Source of the DNA: an uncultured PS1 clade bacterium
GTDB taxonomy: Bacteria > Pseudomonadota > Alphaproteobacteria > MED-G09
Length of the DNA: 64,000 bases
Direction of reading: 5' to 3'
NCBI GenBank assembly: GCA_902626605.1
Contig: CACOFZ010000004.1
Span: 1-64,000 of the forward strand
Shown in pieces: positions 19,266 to 27,993 of the stretch (position 1 is its first letter; each line of letters opens with the position of its first letter). A model generated the notes under the pieces. It made no database searches. It was not told the origin of the DNA and saw only the letters and a list, made by a program, of their open reading frames with translations. Both the position numbers and the translations under genes were made by a program.

Positions 19266-19889
19266 TTAATCTTCTGATTTTAATTCTCTATTTTCAACAA
19301 CTTTATCAATCAAACCAAATTTCATAGCATCATCTGATGTCATAAATGTATCTCTATCAAGAGCTTTTTCAATAGTTTTTAAATTTTGACCAGTATGTTT
19401 TACATAAATATCATTTAACCTAGACCTGAGTGATAAAATTTCTTGAGCATGTCTCTCAATATCGGATGCTTGTCCTTGAAAGCCACCTGAGGGTTGATGA
19501 ACCATTATTCTAGCATTGGGTAGAGAGAATCTCTTACCAGCAGAACCTGCTGATAAAAGAAGGCTACCCATTGAAGCTGCTTGACCAATACATAAAGTAG
19601 AGACTTCAGGCTTTATATATTGCATTGTATCATAAATTGCTAAACCTGATGAGACTACACCTCCAGGAGAATTTATATACATTGAGACTTCTTTTTTTGG
19701 ATTCTCTGCCTCAAGAAAAAGCAGTTGAGCAATAATTACACTGGCCATGTAATCTTCGACAGGACCAGTAACAAAAATTATTCTTTCTTTCAAAAGACGA
19801 GAATAAATATCGTAAGCTCTTTCACCTCTATTGGACTGCTCAACAACCATAGGAATAAGGTTTCCTGTAGGTATATTATTTTTATCCAT
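19266..19889 (-). CDS. clpP: ATP-dependent Clp protease proteolytic subunit
   Basis: ClpP is a tetradecameric serine protease. The catalytic serine is in [14 protein letters not shown] (near residue 100), the histidine in [20 protein letters not shown] (near 125), and the aspartate in the later [11 protein letters not shown] region. It is 207 residues. AGAGG precedes the ATG. It stands 104 bp after tig; that gap contains a possible heat-shock promoter. Order tig-clpP-clpX-lon is the classical proteobacterial arrangement. Confidence 0.98.
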   Translation of the reverse strand: MDKNNIPTGNLIPMVVEQSNRGERAYDIYSRLLKERIIFVTGPVEDYMASVIIAQLLFLEAENPKKEVSMYINSPGGVVSSGLAIYDTMQYIKPEVSTLCIGQAASMGSLLLSAGSAGKRFSLPNARIMVHQPSGGFQGQASDIERHAQEILSLRSRLNDIYVKHTGQNLKTIEKALDRDTFMTSDDAMKFGLIDKVVENRELKSED

Positions 19890-19915
19890 AATAATTTCCT
19901 CTGTATCATTTATAT

Positions 19916-19944
19916 ATATGGGATAATTCTTTTAATATGCAAAG
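19916..19944 (-). promoter_or_regulatory. candidate heat-shock-like promoter for clpP
   Basis: Minus strand: CTTTG, 17 bases, then CCCATATATA, similar to a sigma-32 -35/-10 pair (the -10 half is better). It lies just upstream of clpP. Confidence 0.3.
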
Positions 19945-19993
19945 ATAAAACTGAAAAAAAATATTTTTTTAAAAATTTTATTTAAACAATAAT

Positions 19994-21433
19994 TTATTTA
20001 TCTTTTTTAGCTGAAACTTTTTTTGCCTTAGATTTAGGTTTAGATTTATTCCCTGAAGTTGATTTAGATTTAGTTTTTTTCTTGGATTTTGACTCCTCTT
20101 TTAAGCCCGTGTCAAATAAATCCTCTCTGGATACTTTTACATCTTTTAAATCTACTTTTTCTAAAATAAAATCAATAACTTTATCCTCAAAAACAGGGGC
20201 TGTAAGCTGTCTTATTGCGTCTTGATTTTTTTGGTAATAGTCTAAAATTTCTTTTTCTTGACCAGGATATTTTTGCATCTCTATTTGCAAGGCTTTATTA
20301 ATATCGTTATCTTCTAATTGAATATTATTTTGTTTGCCAATTTCTGCAATCAAAAGTCCAGTGCATACCCTTTTTTCAGAAATTTCTGTATAATTTTTTC
20401 TAATCTCTTTTTCACTTAATTCTAAATCTTTTAATTCTTTTTTTTGTTGCTCTAGCTGTTGTTGAAGCTGGTTCCACATTTGATCAAATTCTTGATTTAC
20501 CATGCTTTCTGGAAGCTTAAATTTATGTTTCTTTTCTAATACATCCAAAAGACTATCTTTAAGCTTCATGCGAGCAGCAGAGTCAAAGTCCTGCTGTATT
20601 CTCTCTTCAAGATTTTTTTTGAGAGTTTTCAAATCTTCCATTCCTAAATTTTTTGCAAGATCGTCATTAACTTTTGAGTCTTCGGCTTTAGAGACTTTTT
20701 TTATCTCAACATCAAATGTGGCATCTTTACCTGCCAAATCAGAGCTTTGATAATTGTCAGGAAATTTAACGTTAACAAGTTTCTTATCACCTTTTTTTAA
20801 ACCAATTAATTGATCTTCAAAATTATCTATAAAAGATTTAGAACCTAAAACTAAATTGGCATCGTTTGCAGTACCGCCATCAAAAGCAATATCGTCAATT
20901 TTTCCAATATAATCTATTGTTACTTGATCGCCATTTTTTGATTTTGTTTTTTCAGGTACTTCTTTAAATGATTTATTTTGTTTAGCTAAATACTCTAAAG
21001 CATCTTTTATATCTTTTTCTGTAGGTTTAGAAACAGGTTTATCTAATTTTATTTTTGAAAAGTCAGTAATTTCAATCTCTGGAAGTACCTCACAATTCAT
21101 TGTAAAAATAAGGTCTTTATTTTTCTCAATTACTTCATTCATATCTAACCCAAGTTTTACTTCAGGTTTTACTGCGGCTCTAAGGTCTCTATCTTGTAAA
21201 ACACTTTGTGATGCTTCAGAGACTGTCTCCTCAATAACTTCAACCATCACACTCTGCCCGTAAAGTTTTTCAATATGAGAAGTAGGAACTTTTCCAGGTC
21301 TAAAACCGTCAATCTTTGCTTTTGATGCAATATCTTGAAGCTTTTTAATTTTTTTTTCCTTAATATCATCGATACCAATGGTAATTGAAAACTCTCTTTT
21401 TAGGCCTTTTGATTTTAATTCTTTAACTTCCAT
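19994..21433 (-). CDS. tig: trigger factor (ribosome-associated chaperone and PPIase)
   Basis: Trigger factor binds nascent chains at the ribosome exit tunnel. The N-terminal ribosome-binding signature is seen in DGFRPGKVPTSHIEKLYGQSV (family GFRxGKxP). The central FKBP-type domain contains GDQVTIDYIGKIDDIAFDGG, and the rest is the helical substrate-cradling domain. At 479 residues it is longer than the E. coli protein (432) owing to a lysine/serine-rich tail of about 35 residues (KSKKKTKSKSTSGNK...), predicted disordered. The start is 17 bp after tRNA-Leu, so they are likely cotranscribed. Confidence 0.97.
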   Translation of the reverse strand: MEVKELKSKGLKREFSITIGIDDIKEKKIKKLQDIASKAKIDGFRPGKVPTSHIEKLYGQSVMVEVIEETVSEASQSVLQDRDLRAAVKPEVKLGLDMNEVIEKNKDLIFTMNCEVLPEIEITDFSKIKLDKPVSKPTEKDIKDALEYLAKQNKSFKEVPEKTKSKNGDQVTIDYIGKIDDIAFDGGTANDANLVLGSKSFIDNFEDQLIGLKKGDKKLVNVKFPDNYQSSDLAGKDATFDVEIKKVSKAEDSKVNDDLAKNLGMEDLKTLKKNLEERIQQDFDSAARMKLKDSLLDVLEKKHKFKLPESMVNQEFDQMWNQLQQQLEQQKKELKDLELSEKEIRKNYTEISEKRVCTGLLIAEIGKQNNIQLEDNDINKALQIEMQKYPGQEKEILDYYQKNQDAIRQLTAPVFEDKVIDFILEKVDLKDVKVSREDLFDTGLKEESKSKKKTKSKSTSGNKSKPKSKAKKVSAKKDK

Positions 21434-21450
21434 TTTAATCTCTCATATAT

Positions 21451-21535
21451 TGGTGCGGGCGGAGGGAGTTGAACCCCCACGCCTTGCGGCACAGGTACCT
21501 AAAACCTGCGTGTCTACCAATTCCACCACGCCCGC
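21451..21535 (-). tRNA. tRNA-Leu (TAG)
   Basis: An 85-nt class II tRNA on the minus strand: acceptor GCGGGCG pairs with CGCCCGC, the D-arm reads GGAATTGGTAGAC, anticodon stem CAGGT/ACCTG encloses TTTAGGT (anticodon TAG), followed by a long variable arm (TGCCGCAAGGCG) and a T-arm with GGTTCAACTC. The 3' CCA is encoded. Confidence 0.97.
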
Positions 21536-21593
21536 ATATTTAATTATGAGTTCTTATCAGTACATTAAAAGAATATCTAGGGTAATTATTTTT

Positions 21594-22097
21594 TTATTCA
21601 AAGAAATACTCAAAAATTCCGACATTCCAAAATTTTCCGAATTTTTTTCCAACCTTATTCAATACACCAATTTTTTTAAAACCCAAAAGTATATGAAGTC
21701 TCTCTGATGCATTGTTAGGTTCGGTTATAAATGCATAAGCTCTATTTATACCATAACCATCTATTTTGTTTAACAGATCTTGCATTAGTAGCTTTCCAAA
21801 TCCTTTGCCGATATATTTCTCACTAATATAAACACTTGTTTCAATTGAAGACTTATAAGCCTCCTTATCTCTAAAAGGCCTTGAACTTGCAAAACCAATA
21901 AGAATATCATTTTCATAGGCTACAACACATTGAAACGGACTATCTTTTTTAAAAATTTTAAACCATTCTTTTTTTTGAGATAATGTTTTTTCTTCAATAT
22001 CAAAAGTAAAAGGTGTTTCTCTTATGTAATTATTATAAAGTGAATTAACAGCCTCTATATCAGCATCTTTTATATTTCTAATAAAAATATTTTCCAT
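21594..22097 (-). CDS. GNAT family N-acetyltransferase (phosphinothricin acetyltransferase-like)
   Basis: A 167-residue acetyl-CoA-dependent N-acetyltransferase. The acetyl-CoA loop is in YISEKYIGKGFGKLLMQDLL (near residue 95-115), and the following FITEPNNASERLHILLGFKKIG matches the Pat/Bar-type GNAT layout, including the asparagine and the GF turn. The substrate cannot be predicted; the family includes methionine sulfoximine and phosphinothricin acetyltransferases but also many uncharacterised members. It lies 27 bp after the histidine-phosphatase gene on the same strand. Confidence 0.85.
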   Translation of the reverse strand: MENIFIRNIKDADIEAVNSLYNNYIRETPFTFDIEEKTLSQKKEWFKIFKKDSPFQCVVAYENDILIGFASSRPFRDKEAYKSSIETSVYISEKYIGKGFGKLLMQDLLNKIDGYGINRAYAFITEPNNASERLHILLGFKKIGVLNKVGKKFGKFWNVGIFEYFFE

Positions 22098-22124
22098 TTA
22101 ACAAACTCTTTAAAAAAATTACTT

Positions 22125-22703
22125 TTAATTAATTAAAGTCGAAGCTTCATCTCCCAATGAAATAATTTTTAATTTTTTATCTGATAGAGAAAGGTGAGTT
22201 AAAGAAGTATTGTCGGGATTAAAAAAAACAACTTTGTCACTTTTTTTCAGATGGCTAACTATAGAATTAATAACTAAATAATGAGTAAAAATAAATGTAT
22301 CTTTATTTAGTGACAAAAAAAACTTTAAAATATTCTCTCTCCATAAAAAATAATCAATTTTTGACTTCCTAGAATCTTCATCAGAAATAAGATCGTCCCA
22401 TGTAAGAGGTAGTACTCTTTTGAGCCATAAAACTCTTTTTTTTAAATTTTTTATTGGAGATGGAATTTCAATCACCCTGTTTTCAATTTTAATTTTCTTG
22501 TTTTTGATTTTAGAGAATGGTTTGGCTGTCTCAACACATCTAGTTAGAGGGCTAGAAAAAATATCAAAAGGTTCTTTTGCAATTTGTAATAATTTTAAAG
22601 CAATTTCTTCAGATTGTTTTTTTCCTGATAGATCAAGATGAGGATCGGTATAATCCCAACCTGATGAAGCCTTACCATGACGAATTAAATAAATATTTAC
22701 CAT
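22125..22703 (-). CDS. histidine phosphatase family protein
   Basis: A 192-residue member of the phosphoglycerate-mutase-like histidine phosphatases. The phosphohistidine motif is LIRHGKASSGWDYTDPHLDLSGKKQ at the N-terminus, with the second arginine in FSSPLTRCVETAKPF and the distal catalytic histidine in FIFTHYLVINSIVSHL. The fold is complete. The substrate is unknown. Its start codon shares one base with the stop of the thiolase-like gene (TAATG), so translation is probably coupled and a linked function is possible. Confidence 0.88.
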   Translation of the reverse strand: MVNIYLIRHGKASSGWDYTDPHLDLSGKKQSEEIALKLLQIAKEPFDIFSSPLTRCVETAKPFSKIKNKKIKIENRVIEIPSPIKNLKKRVLWLKRVLPLTWDDLISDEDSRKSKIDYFLWRENILKFFLSLNKDTFIFTHYLVINSIVSHLKKSDKVVFFNPDNTSLTHLSLSDKKLKIISLGDEASTLIN

Positions 22704-24235
22704 TAATTTATTCTAACAATACTATAACCATTATCAGATTGCTGAACACCACATTCTCTATTTAAACATTCTTCATTCATTAATTTATCAAGATCGTTGT
22801 CATTCTTCGTTATTGCTATAAATCTATAATTACTTTTATTAAGCCTTCCTATTACGATTCCTAAATTAGGACCATCTCTTCCATTGGCAACAGTATAAGT
22901 TTCAATTTTTGCTTCTCCTTTTGGATTTTCTTCTACTATCGGTTTAGGAAGATTATCAATACATTTTTGATAATTATTAGGATCCTCCCTTTTCCATTCA
23001 CCCTCAAAAGGTTCACTTGAATAGAGACCTATACCATGCTTAGTGGCAAACCAACCGTTTGATGTACAAAGTCCTTTAGATCCTTGATTCTCTCTTAGTC
23101 TATCCATAATTGTTGCAATTGAATGAGTAACATAATTATTCCCTGCTCCGCCAAAATATGGTAGGCCCCCCGTGACGGTTAAATCTCTTTTATCATTAAG
23201 ACCTATTCCTAATGCCTCCCTTCCAAGTTCAACCATACTCGGAAAGCATGAATATAAATCTATAAAATCAATTTCATCAATATTCCATTTAGACATTGAA
23301 AAAGCTTTTTCTGCCATAAGTTTTATTGCCTTAGATGAATGTAGGTCAGGTCTTTCAGTTACATTCCATACCTCATTTATATCAGCACATCCATGTAAAT
23401 ATACTCTTTTTTCTTTTGGAATTTTAAATTGATTAGCTTTCTCCTCACTCATCATTATAAGGGTGGCGGATTGATCAACCTCCATAATAGCATTCATAAA
23501 TTTTGTGTAAGGATATCCAATATATCTATTAATTTTTGTTGCTGTTGAAATTTCATTTGCAGATCTCTCAATTGGAAACCATGCATTAGGGTGATTTTTT
23601 GCGATCTTTGTAAAAGGAGAGAACAATTCACCCAGATACTTTTGGTGTTTTTCAATTGAATTACCCATTCTTCCTCTAATTGCAGTTTCAAACAACGGAT
23701 AGACATTTACTGGGAATGCTATTCCATGCCTAATTTCATTTTCAGTACCGCCTGGTTTTTCGTAACCTAAATCAATCCTTGTGCCAGTTACATCATCTCC
23801 CCAGCCAGTTTTTTTTCCACTCTTAGATGCTTTTCTCATTGTTGAAAAACACTCAGAACCCGACAACAAAACTACTTCGCTCTGTCCATTGCTTATTCTT
23901 TCAGCAAAGATATTTAAAAGAAACTGAGGTGTATTTCCTCCAGTAGGTCCATAAAAAGTTTCCGCATCATTGATGCCCAATTTATCTGCAAGAGATTTAG
24001 GAGGATTTTTATAAATTGAAAAAGGTGGCCTTGCCCCAGCCCCAGAGTCAAAAATAAATCTTACCGTAACAACGCTATCAATATAATTCTGTAAATCACC
24101 TATACCGGTATCTTGAATTGCTAAAAGTGAAGCCTCATGCATCATTTCGATAGGATTTTTTGCATCTTCAAAATTTTCAATTTTTTGCGTAATTTGACCA
24201 GAACCAACTAATACAGGTGTTTTTGGATTAATCAT
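22703..24235 (-). CDS. thiolase-like protein (TLP1-type, with extra C-terminal domain)
   Basis: A 510-residue protein of the thiolase superfamily, often labelled acetyl-CoA acetyltransferase. It begins TPVLVGSGQITQK, and has the C-terminal thiolase histidine region TGGLPYFGGAGNNYVTHSIA. At the place of the usual nucleophile it reads FYGPTGGNTPQFLLN with no cysteine, and the second catalytic cysteine near the C-terminus is also not evident. After residue 400 it continues with an extra beta-rich domain (AKIETYTVANGRDGPNLGIVIGRL), as in TLP1-type proteins of actinobacteria and proteobacteria. It may bind acyl-CoA without thiolytic activity; the function is unknown. It is first of a three-gene minus-strand group. 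Confidence 0.85.
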   Translation of the reverse strand: MINPKTPVLVGSGQITQKIENFEDAKNPIEMMHEASLLAIQDTGIGDLQNYIDSVVTVRFIFDSGAGARPPFSIYKNPPKSLADKLGINDAETFYGPTGGNTPQFLLNIFAERISNGQSEVVLLSGSECFSTMRKASKSGKKTGWGDDVTGTRIDLGYEKPGGTENEIRHGIAFPVNVYPLFETAIRGRMGNSIEKHQKYLGELFSPFTKIAKNHPNAWFPIERSANEISTATKINRYIGYPYTKFMNAIMEVDQSATLIMMSEEKANQFKIPKEKRVYLHGCADINEVWNVTERPDLHSSKAIKLMAEKAFSMSKWNIDEIDFIDLYSCFPSMVELGREALGIGLNDKRDLTVTGGLPYFGGAGNNYVTHSIATIMDRLRENQGSKGLCTSNGWFATKHGIGLYSSEPFEGEWKREDPNNYQKCIDNLPKPIVEENPKGEAKIETYTVANGRDGPNLGIVIGRLNKSNYRFIAITKNDNDLDKLMNEECLNRECGVQQSDNGYSIVRIN

Positions 24236-24328
24236 GAATTTTCCCTCAAAAGTATTTATGTTTTATATATATTACCTTAAGTCAATAAAATACTTATTTT
24301 ATAATAAAGTTATCGAAATTAAGATAAA

Positions 24329-24344
24329 TGGCATAAAAATTGCT
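24329..24344 (+). promoter_or_regulatory. sigma-54 (-24/-12) promoter upstream of glnB
   Basis: TGGCATAAAAATTGCT matches the sigma-54 consensus TGGCAYR-N4-TTGCW, with exactly 10 bases between the GG and GC elements. It lies about 35 bp before the glnB ATG, placing the start of transcription near 24355 and leaving the AAGGAGAGG ribosome-binding site in the leader. It suggests RpoN/NtrC-type nitrogen control of glnB and the following glutamine synthetase. I see no clear NtrC site upstream. Confidence 0.75.
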
Positions 24345-24355
24345 TATTAAAATAA

Positions 24356-24718
<363 letters not shown>

Positions 24719-24896
24719 TGCAAATATAGTGTGTAAATTACTTTTGTGTAATATGTGTAATTTTTATCAAAATATAGGCAATATAAGTATTTAAGGGCTA
24801 GTATTTTTTAAAATAATAGTTTTAATAGTCTTCTGTTAAAATTTTATGCAATTAATCAAATTAAGATTTAGGAACAATTGAAGGAGAAAACTTAAA

Positions 24897-25868
24897 ATGA
24901 CAAAGTATGAATATGTTTGGTTGGATGGCTATCAACCAGAACCATTTTTAAGAAGTAAAGTTAAAGTTACCAATGATCAAACACCACCAGAATGGTCATT
25001 TGATGGTTCATCAACTCTTCAGGCTGATGGCGGAAGTTCAGATTGTATATTGACCCCAGTTCAAGAGTATACCAACCCTCTTTTTGGCGACAAACTTGTA
25101 ATGTGTGGCGTTCAAACTGGCTCAAGAGAGGTACATCCGTCAAATACCAGGCATGCTGCATCAGAAGTTGCTTCTGATGAATGGTGGTTTGGCTTTGAGC
25201 AAGAATATTTCTTAACTAACCCTGATGGAACTATTTTGGGTTGGGAAGATGGTATTCCATCAAAACCTCAGGGTGAATATTATTGTGGTGTTGGGGCTGC
25301 AAATGTCAAAGGTAGAGAGATATCTGAAGCACATCTTGAAGCGTGTTTAGAAGCTGGAATTGAATTGACTGGAACAAATGCTGAGGTTGCATTAGGCCAA
25401 TGGGAATATCAGTGTCTTGGTAAAGGTATTAAGGCTGGTGATGACCTTTGGATGAGTCGATATTTACTTCATAAAGTAGCAGAGGATTTTGATGTTTCAG
25501 TAAATATTCATCCAAAACCTCAGTCAGGTGATTGGAATGGATCGGGAATGCATACAAATTTCTCAAATAAAGAAATGAGAGAGAATGGTTCTGAGAATTT
25601 ATTTAACTCAATGTGTGAAAAACTTGGAACTGTTCATGAAGATGCAATCAGTAATTATGGATCTGACAATGATCAAAGGCTTACAGGTCTGCATGAAACA
25701 CAAAAAATTACTGAATTTTCATATGGTGTTAGCGACAGAGGTGCAAGTATACGTATTCCAATATATACAGTTGAACATGATTGGAATGGATACCTTGAGG
25801 ATAGAAGACCAGCCTCTAATGCTGATCCATACCGAATAATTCATCATATAATTAGTACTTTAAGCTAA
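24897..25868 (+). CDS. glnII: glutamine synthetase type II (eukaryotic-type GSII)
   Basis: Makes glutamine from glutamate, ammonia and ATP. The protein is 323 residues, as for the short GSII class, not the roughly 470-residue GSI. GSII signatures are EWSFDGSSTLQADGGSSD, EWWFGFEQEYFL, GQWEYQCLGKGIKAGDDLWMSRYLL, NIHPKPQSGDWNGSGMHTNFS, GSDNDQRLTGLHET, and SYGVSDRGASIRIP with EDRRPASNADPYRI at the C-terminus. GSII lacks the adenylylation tyrosine loop of GSI, so the GlnE switch should not act on it. AAGGAG precedes the ATG. It follows glnB on the same strand and is followed by a strong terminator; control is probably transcriptional. Confidence 0.95.
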   Translation: MTKYEYVWLDGYQPEPFLRSKVKVTNDQTPPEWSFDGSSTLQADGGSSDCILTPVQEYTNPLFGDKLVMCGVQTGSREVHPSNTRHAASEVASDEWWFGFEQEYFLTNPDGTILGWEDGIPSKPQGEYYCGVGAANVKGREISEAHLEACLEAGIELTGTNAEVALGQWEYQCLGKGIKAGDDLWMSRYLLHKVAEDFDVSVNIHPKPQSGDWNGSGMHTNFSNKEMRENGSENLFNSMCEKLGTVHEDAISNYGSDNDQRLTGLHETQKITEFSYGVSDRGASIRIPIYTVEHDWNGYLEDRRPASNADPYRIIHHIISTLS

Positions 25869-25892
25869 AAAATTTTAAACATTTTACTTTGA

Positions 25893-25922
25893 AAAATAGC
25901 CTTCATTGAAGGCTATTTTTTT
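25893..25922 (+). terminator. rho-independent terminator after glnII
   Basis: A perfect stem AATAGCCTTC / GAAGGCTATT with a 3-base ATT loop is followed by a T-run. It lies about 25 bp after the glutamine synthetase stop and is the clearest terminator in the window. Confidence 0.9.
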
Positions 25923-25981
25923 ATTATTAATACGAATCGTATAATTGTTGGAATTAATAGTGCCATTTTTTAGGATTAAAT

Positions 25982-27913
25982 TTGTCAAAAAAAAACTCAT
26001 ATGATGCATCTGATATTGAAGTTCTTGAGGGACTTGAACCGGTAAGAAAACGACCAGGAATGTATATTGGGGGAACAGATAAAAATGGTATGCATCATCT
26101 TTTTTCAGAAATTATTGATAACTCCATGGATGAAGCGGTTGCTGGTCACGCAAATAAAATTAGTGTCGAAATTTTAGATAATAACATGATTACTATTTTA
26201 GATAATGGCAGGGGAATACCAATTGATAAACATCCTAAATTCCCAAAAAAATCTGCCTTAGAAGTGATTTTGACAACACTTCATGCTGGTGGAAAATTTA
26301 ATAATAAAGTTTATCAAACATCAGGTGGTTTGCATGGTGTAGGGATAAGTGTTGTAAATGCACTATCTGAATTTTTAGATGTTGAAGTATATCGTAATAA
26401 AAGTATTTATTCACAAAACTTCAAAAAAGGAATACCTCAAGGAGATTTAGTAAAATTAAATCAAAAAACAAACAAAAGAGGAACTAAAGTTAGTTTTAAA
26501 CCAGATGAAAGCATCTTTGATAAAAATATAAAGTTCAATATAAAAAGATTGTATGATTTCTGTAAATCAAAAGCTTACTTATTTGCTGGAACTGAAATTA
26601 GGTGGGTTTGCGATGATAAATTAGCTTTAGAAAATAATATTCCAAATCTAGAGACTTTTAATTTTTCAAATGGACTAGAGGATTATCTTAATAATGAAGT
26701 TGAAAAATCATCATTCGTTAATACAGATTGTTTTTCAGGAAAAAAAGAAAAGGATGGTGATGATAATTCAGTAGAATGGGCGATAAATTGGACTATTAAT
26801 TCCGATGGATTTTTAAAATCATTCTGCAATACTGTCCCAACCCCCGAGGGTGGTACTCATGAAATTGGTTTGAAAAGCGGTTTATTAAAAGCCCTCAAGT
26901 CACATTCAGATAGAATTGGTAATAAAAAAGCCTCGTCAATTAATTCTGAAGATTTATCAAAATCAATGGTTTGTGTAATTTCTCTTTTTATACCTGATCC
27001 AAAATTTCAAGGACAAACAAAGGACAAATTATCAAACGCTTCTGCTCAAAAATTTATTGAAAATATTATCAAAGACAGATTTGAAAACTGGTTATCAAAC
27101 TCTCCTCAACAAGCAGAGAAATTATTAGATTGGATAATAAGCTTTACTGAGGAAAGGTTAAGAAGAAAAAAAGAAAAAGAAACATCAAGAAAAACGGCTA
27201 TTAGAAAAATCAGACTACCTGGAAAACTATCTGATTGTTCTCAGGTAACAAAAGAAGGTACTGAATTATTTATTGTTGAAGGAGATAGCGCTGGAGGATC
27301 AGCAAAACAAGCAAGAGATAGAAATTTTCAAGCAATTCTTCCACTGAGAGGTAAAATACTAAATGTTGCTAATTCAAATCAGACAAAAATTAGTGAAAAT
27401 CAGCAAATAGCAGATTTGGTTCTTGCACTAGGTTGTGGCCTTAGAAACTCTTATAATGAGAATGATTTAAGATACGATAAAATAATTATCATGACTGATG
27501 CAGATGTGGATGGGGCTCATATAGCATCTTTATTAATAACCTTTTTTCATGAAGAAATGCCAAAAATTATTTCAAATGGTAAATTATTCATAGCTGTACC
27601 TCCACTTTATAAATTGTCTCAAGGAGGAAAAATATTATACGCAAGAGATGATGAGCACAGAGAGGCCATAATTGATAAAAATTTTAATAGATCCAATAAA
27701 ATTGAAATTAATCGTTTCAAAGGTCTTGGTGAAATGATGCCCTCGCAACTAAAAGAGACGACTATGATACCAGGTAATAGAACACTTTTAAGAGTTATGA
27801 TACCTGAAAATAAGAAAAGTATTACACAAAAAACTATAACTAATTTAATGGGAAATAAACCAGAAATGAGATTTGAATTTATTAGAGAAAAAGCTAATCT
27901 AAGCAATAATTAA
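25982..27913 (+). CDS. parE: DNA topoisomerase IV subunit B
   Basis: ParE supplies the ATPase of topoisomerase IV, which decatenates replicated chromosomes. The GHKL ATPase motifs are EIIDNSMDEAVAG, ILDNGRGIPID and TSGGLHGVGISVVNAL. The toprim domain has FIVEGDSAGGSAKQARDRNFQAILPLRGKILN and IIMTDADVDGAHI. At 643 residues it fits ParE rather than the roughly 800-residue GyrB. The only sensible start is TTG at 25982. TATAAT at 25940-25945, just upstream, could be its -10, overlapping the small palindrome TACGAATCGTA. The parC partner is not in the window. Confidence 0.93.
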   Translation: MSKKNSYDASDIEVLEGLEPVRKRPGMYIGGTDKNGMHHLFSEIIDNSMDEAVAGHANKISVEILDNNMITILDNGRGIPIDKHPKFPKKSALEVILTTLHAGGKFNNKVYQTSGGLHGVGISVVNALSEFLDVEVYRNKSIYSQNFKKGIPQGDLVKLNQKTNKRGTKVSFKPDESIFDKNIKFNIKRLYDFCKSKAYLFAGTEIRWVCDDKLALENNIPNLETFNFSNGLEDYLNNEVEKSSFVNTDCFSGKKEKDGDDNSVEWAINWTINSDGFLKSFCNTVPTPEGGTHEIGLKSGLLKALKSHSDRIGNKKASSINSEDLSKSMVCVISLFIPDPKFQGQTKDKLSNASAQKFIENIIKDRFENWLSNSPQQAEKLLDWIISFTEERLRRKKEKETSRKTAIRKIRLPGKLSDCSQVTKEGTELFIVEGDSAGGSAKQARDRNFQAILPLRGKILNVANSNQTKISENQQIADLVLALGCGLRNSYNENDLRYDKIIIMTDADVDGAHIASLLITFFHEEMPKIISNGKLFIAVPPLYKLSQGGKILYARDDEHREAIIDKNFNRSNKIEINRFKGLGEMMPSQLKETTMIPGNRTLLRVMIPENKKSITQKTITNLMGNKPEMRFEFIREKANLSNN

Positions 27914-27993
27914 GTTTTGTAAAAAATTAAAATTTGTTTTTTTTTATTTTTTTCACTATAGAATTTAAGTTATTCTTTTAACTGGAGACAATT

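Noticed and set aside
21378-21707. Plus-strand ORF of 109 aa with VRAEGVEPPRLAAQVPKTC
   Set aside because: It is the antisense of tRNA-Leu, a well-known false ORF pattern, and runs into the tig and GNAT genes on the other strand.
25585-25839. 84-aa ORF within the GSII gene in another frame
   Set aside because: Same-strand frame shadow of the glutamine synthetase, which is intact over its whole length.
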